Source of the DNA: Vannielia litorea
GTDB taxonomy: Bacteria; Pseudomonadota; Alphaproteobacteria; Rhodobacterales; Rhodobacteraceae
DNA length: 64,000 bases
Reading direction: 5' to 3'
Assembly: GCF_900142295.1 (NCBI RefSeq)
Contig: NZ_FSRL01000001.1
Coordinates: forward strand, 434,001-498,000
Shown one piece after another: positions 58,376 to 64,000 of the stretch (its first letter is position 1; each line of letters starts with the position of its first letter). The notes under the pieces are model-generated. The model was not told where the DNA came from and did no database searches. It saw nothing but the letters and a program-made list of their open reading frames with translations. The translations under genes and the position numbers were made by a program.

Positions 58376-59032
58376 TCACATCAGAGGCACGGCCAAGGCA
58401 GAAGGGCCCGTCAGCACGGCAATGGCTCGCGCCGAGAACAGGTTGCGCAACACTGGCGTGTCGCACCGCAGACCGCCGGTGTAGGCCCCGAATGCCGGCA
58501 GGATGAGGCGTCTGTCGTCATAGACGAACGCGGGCCGCGAGGTGCCTGAGCGCGGCAGCCTGTGCTTTGGGTGGTAATGCCCGGAGACCTCTCCCGCCGG
58601 GCAATCGCCCGCGGCGATGTGGCGAAATACCAGGCCCGCCAGCGCAATTTCGGCCAGGTGTTCGCCCCCCAACTCGACCGGCCCCGGATCGTGGTTTCCC
58701 TCGATCCAGACCCAGCGACGCCCCGCCTGCATGGTGCGGATGCGCAAGCCAACCTCATCGGCAACGGCCCGAGCAGCGCCGAGATCATCGAAGCTATCGC
58801 CAAGGCAGATCACCGTGCGGGGATCGAGAGCCGAAACCTCGGCCTCGAACCGCGACAACGTCTCCTCCGTTTCGTAAGGCGGCAACAGGGCGCCACCCCG
58901 GCGCGCCATGCGTTCGGATTTTCCAAGGTGGAGATCCGACACACAGATCAGGCGCAGATCCGGCCACCAGAGCGCGCCCGACGCCCGTGCCTCCAGCGCG
59001 GAACCTGCAAGATCAAAGCGGTGTACGTTCAT
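58376..59032 (-). CDS. pdeM: Ligase-associated DNA damage response endonuclease PdeM
   Basis: The 218-residue metallophosphoesterase has SDLHLGKSERMARRGGALLPP, LGDSFDDLG, GNHDPG and SGHYHPKHR, the calcineurin-like metal-site motifs in the arrangement of PdeM. This family is usually encoded with a DEXH helicase, an ATP-dependent DNA ligase and an exonuclease. Here only the helicase is adjacent (39 nt upstream). A GGAG lies unusually close to the ATG. Confidence 0.88.
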   Translation of the reverse strand: MNVHRFDLAGSALEARASGALWWPDLRLICVSDLHLGKSERMARRGGALLPPYETEETLSRFEAEVSALDPRTVICLGDSFDDLGAARAVADEVGLRIRTMQAGRRWVWIEGNHDPGPVELGGEHLAEIALAGLVFRHIAAGDCPAGEVSGHYHPKHRLPRSGTSRPAFVYDDRRLILPAFGAYTGGLRCDTPVLRNLFSARAIAVLTGPSALAVPLM

Positions 59033-59071
59033 GCTCCGTTCTTATGGCGGAAGGTCGGACGCCTGCAAGGC

Positions 59072-61477
59072 CTAGCTCGTGAGTCCGACCCTGGCCATAA
59101 GCGCCGCAGCCTCTTCTTCTGCCAGTCGCTCGCGCCCCTTGCCGGCCACCGGCACCTTGCCCACTTCAAGCAGAAGCGGTGCCGCCATCGGGCTGACACG
59201 GTCGAGCACCACGTGATCCACGCGACCCTCGACACGAGCGAGCATCTCTTCGACACGTCCGAAGTCCACCAGTCCCTTCATGGCCTCCTCGCGGGTGATC
59301 CGCATCAACAGGTGATCGGGGTCGTACTTGAGGAGGGTGTCGTACAGGATGTCTGAGCTGAAGGTTGCCTGCCGCCCGGACTTGCGGTTCTGCGGCAAGT
59401 TGCGCTCGATCAGCCCTGCAATGGTGGCCGACGCGCGGAAGGTGCGTTTCATCACGGCATTCCGGGCCAGCCACCCGTCGAGCACGTCGCGCAGGACATC
59501 GGGGGCGAGCAGAGGCGAGGGGGCATCAATCGGCTCGAGTCCCCAGATCAGGGTGGCGTAGTCCGTGGCGACAAACCCCAGCGGGTCGAGCCCGGTTTCC
59601 TCCATCCGCCGTGTCACGAGCAGGCCGAGGGTTTGCTGGGCGTTGCGCCCGGCAAATCCATACAGGCAGGTATGCGCCCGGCCGTCATGCGGAAAACTTT
59701 CGACCAGCAATCGGTCTCCCCGCGGCAGGTGCGATACCTCGCGCTGCAACACAAGCCACTCGCGCACGTTCTTTGGCAGCCCGCTCCAGTCGCCGTGGAT
59801 CAACTGGAGAATACGCTCGGCAAGTCGCGTGGATGCAGAGAACTTGGTGCCCCCGAAGACGGCGATCTTCGGGGTCTTGTGCTCCGATCGCGTGACCTGG
59901 ACGGTCATCTCCTTGAGCCCCTCGTAGCGCACGATTTCGCCCCCGATCAGGAAAGTGTCGCCCTCGGTCAGGGAGGCGGCAAAGGATTCTTCGACCTCGC
60001 CCAGGGGCTGCCCACCCCTGCCGCGCATGCGCACCTTCAGCAATTCGGTGTCCTGTATGGTTCCGATGTTCATGCGGATGCGCTGGGCCGCGCGGGGGTC
60101 GCGCAGGCTCCACAGCCCGTCGCGTTGCATCAGCTTCTGCCAGCGGTCATAGGCCTTGAGCGCGTAACCGCCAGTCGCGCAAAAATCGAGACAGTCGTCG
60201 AAGGCCGCACGGCTGAGCGCGGCATAGGCTCCGACGGTCTTCACCTCGCGGAACAGCTCCGCATCATCGAAGGGCCCGGCACAGGCGCGGATAAGGATGT
60301 GCTGGCAGAGCACGTCACGAGGGCCGGGGCCGCGCGGCTCGCCGTCCAGATCATGTTCGGCCACGGCTTCCAGAGCAGCGCGGCACTCGAGCACTTCGAA
60401 ACGGTTGGCCGGGACGAGGCGCGCTTTCGACGGCGCGTTGTAGCGGTGGTTGGCCCGACCGATGCGCTGGACGAGGCGCTTGATGTTCTTGGGGCCGCCG
60501 ATCTGGATGATCAGGTCGACATCGCCCCAGTCGATCCCGAGGTCCAGTGTCCCGGTGCAGACGATCGCCCGCAACGACCCGGCCACCATCGCGGCCTCCA
60601 CCTTCTGCCGTTGCTCGCGGGCGAGCGAGCCGTGATGGATGGCGATGGGCAGGCCCTCGTCGTTTGCGAGCCAGAGGTTGTGAAAGAAGATCTCCGCCTG
60701 AGCACGGGTGTTGTGGAAGATGAGTGTGGTCCGGTGCTTTCGAACCTCTTCGAGTACTTCCGGGATGGCATGCACCGCACCTCCACCAGCCCACGGCGGG
60801 GGCGCCGCAGTCTGCAACATGGCGATATCGGGCAAGGGGCCTGGGTCCGCCATGACCAGGGCGCAAGGCTCGGGGTGGCAGGCGAACTGGCGGGCCAGCG
60901 CAGGCGCGTCCTCGACGGTTGCCGAAAGGCCAACGCGCCTGAGCCCCGGGGCCAAAGCCTCCAACCGCGACAGGGCCAGCATCAGCTGGTCACCGCGCTT
61001 GCTCTCGGCGAGGGCATGGATTTCATCAATCACGACGCGGCTCAACCCGGCGAAGATGCGCGGAGCGTCTTCATAGGAGGTGAGCAGGGCGAGGGACTCC
61101 GGTGTGGTGAGCAGGATGTGTGGCGGGTCGGCGCGCTGGCGCCTGCGTGCCGAGGAAGGCGTATCGCCGGTGCGGTCCTCGATGCGGATCGGCAGCCCGA
61201 TCTCCTCGACCGGACGACGCAGGTTGCGTCGGATATCTGCGGCAAGCGCCTTGAGGGGCGAGATGTAGAGGGTGTGCAACCCGCTGTGGCTCCCTTCGGC
61301 CAGTTCAGCGAGCGAAGGAAGAAAGCCCGCGAGGGTCTTGCCGCCGCCGGTGGGTGCGATCAGGAGCGTTGCACGCTCGCCGGCGCGCTCCAGCATCTCC
61401 AGCTGGTGCGGGTGTGGCTGCCAGCCATGCGCGGCAAACCACTCGGCAAAGCGCGGCGGAAGCGCTGCCCTCGACAT
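59072..61477 (-). CDS. Ligase-associated DNA damage response DEXH box helicase (Lhr-like)
   Basis: The 801-residue superfamily 2 helicase has the Q region FAAHGWQPHPHQLEML, motif I APTGGGKTLAGFLP, DEIH box VIDEIHALAESKRGDQLML, motif III GLSATVEDAP, motif V TGTLDLGIDWGDVDLIIQIG and motif VI QRIGRANH. A long C-terminal Lhr-core region follows. It begins 6 nt after the MarR gene and is followed by pdeM. Neither the partner ligase nor the exonuclease is in this window. Confidence 0.9.
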   Translation of the reverse strand: MSRAALPPRFAEWFAAHGWQPHPHQLEMLERAGERATLLIAPTGGGKTLAGFLPSLAELAEGSHSGLHTLYISPLKALAADIRRNLRRPVEEIGLPIRIEDRTGDTPSSARRRQRADPPHILLTTPESLALLTSYEDAPRIFAGLSRVVIDEIHALAESKRGDQLMLALSRLEALAPGLRRVGLSATVEDAPALARQFACHPEPCALVMADPGPLPDIAMLQTAAPPPWAGGGAVHAIPEVLEEVRKHRTTLIFHNTRAQAEIFFHNLWLANDEGLPIAIHHGSLAREQRQKVEAAMVAGSLRAIVCTGTLDLGIDWGDVDLIIQIGGPKNIKRLVQRIGRANHRYNAPSKARLVPANRFEVLECRAALEAVAEHDLDGEPRGPGPRDVLCQHILIRACAGPFDDAELFREVKTVGAYAALSRAAFDDCLDFCATGGYALKAYDRWQKLMQRDGLWSLRDPRAAQRIRMNIGTIQDTELLKVRMRGRGGQPLGEVEESFAASLTEGDTFLIGGEIVRYEGLKEMTVQVTRSEHKTPKIAVFGGTKFSASTRLAERILQLIHGDWSGLPKNVREWLVLQREVSHLPRGDRLLVESFPHDGRAHTCLYGFAGRNAQQTLGLLVTRRMEETGLDPLGFVATDYATLIWGLEPIDAPSPLLAPDVLRDVLDGWLARNAVMKRTFRASATIAGLIERNLPQNRKSGRQATFSSDILYDTLLKYDPDHLLMRITREEAMKGLVDFGRVEEMLARVEGRVDHVVLDRVSPMAAPLLLEVGKVPVAGKGRERLAEEEAAALMARVGLTS

Positions 61478-61483
61478 CGGCGG

Positions 61484-62098
61484 TCAGCCGTCGGGTTTTT
61501 CGGTAGACAGGTCGGCCAGGCTCTCACGCAGGGCGGTGATTTCGGCGACGGTCCGGTCCGTTGGATCATCCGGAGCTGTCGACCATTTGCTGAAGCGTTC
61601 CAACAAGGGCAGGAAGGTTGCGACTTCCTCCTCGGTCCAGGTCTGCAGGAAATGTCCGAGGGTCAGGAACTTGAAGGTCCGCACGGCGGTTACGATGCGA
61701 TCGCCATTCTCGGAGACCTTGAGGATCGCGCGCCGCGCGTCCTCCTGGCTCACGCCGCGCTCAACCAGACCTTTGCGAATGAGTTCGGATGTAAGCCGCG
61801 ACGCGCGGGACGGGTCGATGCCAAGCCGGTTCGCAACCGTGCCAACCGTCGTTTCCCCCTCCTCTTCGTCTCCGAACTCATTGGCGGGCCGCCATACGGC
61901 GATCAATGCGTCAAGTTCGGCCAGCTCGAGAGAGAGGCCGAGCTCCTGAACCGCCCGTACGCCCAGCTCGCGCCGGACAACAGCACGACGACGCCATCGT
62001 TGAAGAACGGCGTCCAGTTCCAGCGCACTTTGAGACAAGGATTGCTCGATGCCATAGGTTTCGAGCTTTCGCAGAAGTTCCTGGTCTCTCTCGCCCAA
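61484..62098 (-). CDS. MarR family transcriptional regulator
   Basis: The 204-residue protein has a MarR winged helix (TTVGTVANRLGIDPSRASRLTSELIRKGLVERGVSQEDARRAILKVSENGDRIV). A TTG start at 62098 is called because GGAGGT lies 5 nt upstream. It is divergent from an MFS efflux pump across an inverted repeat and 6 nt upstream of the helicase gene, so a bound repressor could also affect the DNA-repair pair. Confidence 0.85.
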   Translation of the reverse strand: MGERDQELLRKLETYGIEQSLSQSALELDAVLQRWRRRAVVRRELGVRAVQELGLSLELAELDALIAVWRPANEFGDEEEGETTVGTVANRLGIDPSRASRLTSELIRKGLVERGVSQEDARRAILKVSENGDRIVTAVRTFKFLTLGHFLQTWTEEEVATFLPLLERFSKWSTAPDDPTDRTVAEITALRESLADLSTEKPDG

Positions 62099-62116
62099 AT
62101 GGACCTCCGTATGTCG

Positions 62117-62147
62117 TTGACATATATATGCCGCAGGCACATATATT
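62117..62147 (+). promoter_or_regulatory. MFS promoter with overlapping MarR-type inverted repeat
   Basis: TTGACA (62117-62122) as -35 and TATATT (62142-62147) as -10 are seen with a 19-bp gap. Between them, TATATATGCC (62123-62132) and GGCACATATA (62136-62145) form a near-perfect inverted repeat (one mismatch). A repressor bound here would cover the MFS promoter and the divergent MarR start region. Confidence 0.6.
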
Positions 62148-62198
62148 CGTCGAGTGAAATTCGCAGGTGCGAATGTTTGCGCTTGAGGGGATTTACCC

Positions 62199-63710
62199 GT
62201 GCCGACGCCAGACGACAACAATCTTGTTACAATCGACGAAAGGTCGCGCATCGGGCTTGTCCTGCTTGCCGTTGGGGCAACTTTGCTCTTTGCCTCCCTG
62301 GGGCAGACGATCGTCACCACGGCGATGCCGACGATGGTTGCCGACCTGGGAGGTGTGAACCATATCACATGGGTCATCACGGCGTTTCTCCTGGCCTCCA
62401 CCATCGGCGCTCCTGTCAGCGGAAAGCTGGGTGATCTGTTCGGCCGAAAGATCGTCATCCAGGGCGGAATTCTGATCTTCGTGCTCGGTGCCGCGATCTG
62501 CGGATTTGCCCAGTCCATGGGCATGCTGATTGCCGGGCGTACTGTGCAGGGGCTTGGTGGCGGCGGTCTCATCGTGGTGTCGATGGCCGTAGTGGCCGAT
62601 GTTCTGCCGCCGCGCGAACGGGGCAAGGCCCAAGGGCTTCTGGGTGCCGTGTTCGGCGTTTCAACGGTGATCGGGCCGCTGATCGGCGGATTCCTCGTAG
62701 AAGCGCTGTCCTGGCACTGGATATTCTTCGTCAACTTCCCTGTCGGCCTCCTCGCTTTCGTGGTGCTTGGCATCGCCCTGGAAACACCAGTGCGCAAACA
62801 CCGGGCGAAGCTGGATTTTCTCGGAGCCGGCCTGCTTGCCACCATCCTTTCGGTGGCAGTTCTCGGCTCCAACCTTGGCGGGACGGTCCTCCCCTGGGGC
62901 AGCCCGCAATTCCTCGGCCTTCTGGCCCTGGGACTCGCTGCTGTTGCCGGGTTCGTCCTTGCCGAGCGGCGTGCGGAAGAGCCTATCCTCCCTCTTGGGC
63001 TCTTCCGCAACAACACCTTCCTCGTGGTGAACTCGGTGGGCTTCATGGTGGGTGTGGCCATGTTCGGGACGATCACCTTCATCCCGCTCTATCTGCAGGT
63101 CGTCCAAGGGGTCTCGCCCGCGGTTTCCGGCCTCTTTCTGACACCGATGATGGCAGGTCTCATCGCTTCGTCCACGGGCGCCGGGCTGATCATGGCCCGC
63201 ACAGGGCGGTACAAGATCATGCCAACCCTTTCCACGGCGTTGCTGGCCCTGGCGATGCTCTCGCTGTCTACCCTCTCGGAAGGCTCCCCTCTGTGGAAGG
63301 TTACCGTGTCGATGATCTGCGTGGGCCTTGGCCTCGGGCCGGTCTTCTCGATTGGTGTGGCCGCGATCCAGAATGCCGTGCCGCGCCATATGCTCGGGGT
63401 CGGCACCGCTTCGGCCAACATGTTCCGGCTAATCGGCGGATCGGTGGGCACCGCGGCGTTCGGAGCGCTATTCGGAACCGGGTTGATGCACAATCTTGAA
63501 GGCGCCCTGCCGGATGGAACAGGTATCCAATCGATGAGCGCATCGACGCTGGCCAAGCTCAGCCCGGAGGCGCAAGCCCAAGTTCAGCACGGATTCGCCA
63601 TGGCTTTGCACCCCATCTTCTGGATCGGCGCTGCCGTGGCCCTGTTGGCCTGCCTCGTTTCTCTCAGGCTGCGTGAACTGCCCTTGGAGAACGGCGAAGC
63701 GCGGGCCTGA
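62199..63710 (+). CDS. MFS transporter, DHA2 (EmrB/QacA-like) drug efflux family
   Basis: The 503-residue protein has about 14 transmembrane segments and DHA2 signatures: GKLGDLFGRKIVI (motif A), QGLGGGGLIVVSMAVVADVLPPRERGKAQG (motif B region), GAVFGVSTVIGPLIGGFLVEALSWHWIFFVNFPVG (motif C and D2). It should export drugs or other hydrophobic compounds with proton antiport. The start is GTG 62199. It is divergent from its probable MarR repressor. Confidence 0.9.
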   Translation: MPTPDDNNLVTIDERSRIGLVLLAVGATLLFASLGQTIVTTAMPTMVADLGGVNHITWVITAFLLASTIGAPVSGKLGDLFGRKIVIQGGILIFVLGAAICGFAQSMGMLIAGRTVQGLGGGGLIVVSMAVVADVLPPRERGKAQGLLGAVFGVSTVIGPLIGGFLVEALSWHWIFFVNFPVGLLAFVVLGIALETPVRKHRAKLDFLGAGLLATILSVAVLGSNLGGTVLPWGSPQFLGLLALGLAAVAGFVLAERRAEEPILPLGLFRNNTFLVVNSVGFMVGVAMFGTITFIPLYLQVVQGVSPAVSGLFLTPMMAGLIASSTGAGLIMARTGRYKIMPTLSTALLALAMLSLSTLSEGSPLWKVTVSMICVGLGLGPVFSIGVAAIQNAVPRHMLGVGTASANMFRLIGGSVGTAAFGALFGTGLMHNLEGALPDGTGIQSMSASTLAKLSPEAQAQVQHGFAMALHPIFWIGAAVALLACLVSLRLRELPLENGEARA

Positions 63711-63719
63711 GCCCGCGCT
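63698..63719. terminator. Hairpin over the MFS stop codon
   Basis: AGCGCGGGC (63698-63706) and GCCCGCGCT (63711-63719) form a perfect 9-bp stem whose 4-nt loop contains the MFS TGA stop. No T-run follows on either strand, so this is a terminator-like or mRNA-stabilising hairpin, shared by two convergent genes. Confidence 0.5.
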
Positions 63720-63740
63720 CTCCAATCATCGTTCCGGAGA

Positions 63741-64000
63741 TCAGTGAACGATGGTTTCCTCTTTCACGAACATGTTCGCCCAGGCCCGGTCGATCAGTTC
63801 CGGCGTCATCTGGTAGGGGATGCCCTCGAACTCGCAGATGGCGATCATCTGGTCGATCAGGAAGATCGGCTGATAGTTCGCGTAAATATTGTCGATTTCC
63901 GGGTACTTCACCTTCAGAAGGTGGATGAGCGCATCCTGACTCAGCGGCATGCCGCGCTTCTTGGCCACCATGGCGAAGATCTTCAGGTAATCTTCCTGGC
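63741..64000 (-). CDS. C-terminal part of an unrecognised protein
   Basis: The reading frame is open from the window end to the stop at 63741, giving about 85 residues (QEDYLKIFAMVAKKRGMPL onward, ending MFVKEETIVH). An ATG at 63971 lies inside the frame but upstream codons continue in the same style, so the gene starts beyond the window. The segment is helical and mixed-charge (FLIDQMIAICEFEGIPYQMTPELIDRAW). It may be the end of an AAA-type ATPase, but I cannot assign it. Confidence 0.6.
   Translation of the reverse strand, partial: QEDYLKIFAMVAKKRGMPLSQDALIHLLKVKYPEIDNIYANYQPIFLIDQMIAICEFEGIPYQMTPELIDRAWANMFVKEETIVH

Overview
The window is 64 kb of GC-rich, gene-dense chromosome from an alphaproteobacterium, most likely a roseobacter-group member of the Rhodobacteraceae. 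Pointers to this are a MipZ-type division ATPase, a membrane cytochrome c urate oxidase (PuuD), an NDUFS6-like zinc-finger protein, the sulfotransferase / Core-2 glycosyltransferase pair, fhs - chorismate mutase - folD, and many start/stop overlaps of the ATGA or GTGA type. I found no phage, insertion sequence, CRISPR array, rRNA or tRNA gene.

Layout. 1-10 kb: a truncated GntR regulator, an OmpA-like lipoprotein, a DNA alkyltransferase, nth and a PfkB kinase, a TetR/SDR divergent pair, a sulfotransferase and a glycosyltransferase, a HIT protein, an ATP-grasp protein and a small zinc-finger protein. 10-22 kb: a urease locus on the minus strand, ureD-A-x-B-x, then a Tat-exported cyclase, an AhpD-like protein and a VapBC-like toxin-antitoxin pair, then ureC, two secreted paralogues, ureE-F, a DUF3995 protein, ureG, matB and a thioesterase. 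22-29 kb: the plus-strand urea ABC transporter urtABCDE. 29-39 kb: ureidoglycine aminohydrolase, ureidoglycolate lyase (allA), hydroxyisourate hydrolase (uraH) and urate oxidase (puuD), interleaved with a pyrroline-5-carboxylate reductase-like gene, an Rrf2/thioredoxin-reductase-like pair, a GAPDH and a copA-cueR copper operon. 38-43 kb: pobA/pobR and ald/lrp divergent pairs and an orphan membrane protein. 43-54 kb: mipZ, then tolQ-R-A-(TolA C-domain-like protein)-tolB-pal-cpoB-tilS-ftsH, ending at a clear terminator. 54-64 kb: a MOSC protein, fhs-chorismate mutase-folD, pdeM plus a DEXH helicase, a MarR/MFS efflux pair and the C-terminus of an unrecognised protein.

Functionally, 10-39 kb reads as a nitrogen-scavenging region. 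Urate is opened by PuuD and UraH, ureidoglycine and ureidoglycolate are broken down to glyoxylate, ammonia and urea, external urea is imported by Urt, and urease releases ammonia. OHCU decarboxylase, allantoinase and allantoate amidohydrolase are not in the window. The 45-54 kb block is an envelope-integrity (Tol-Pal) operon.

The least explained items are a secreted stand-alone copy of the TolA C-terminal domain inside the tol operon, a 54-residue His-rich membrane protein between ureA and ureB, two secreted paralogues translationally coupled to ureE, and a toxin-antitoxin module with its own operator-like repeat inside the urease locus. Several divergent or autoregulated regulators have visible inverted-repeat operators.
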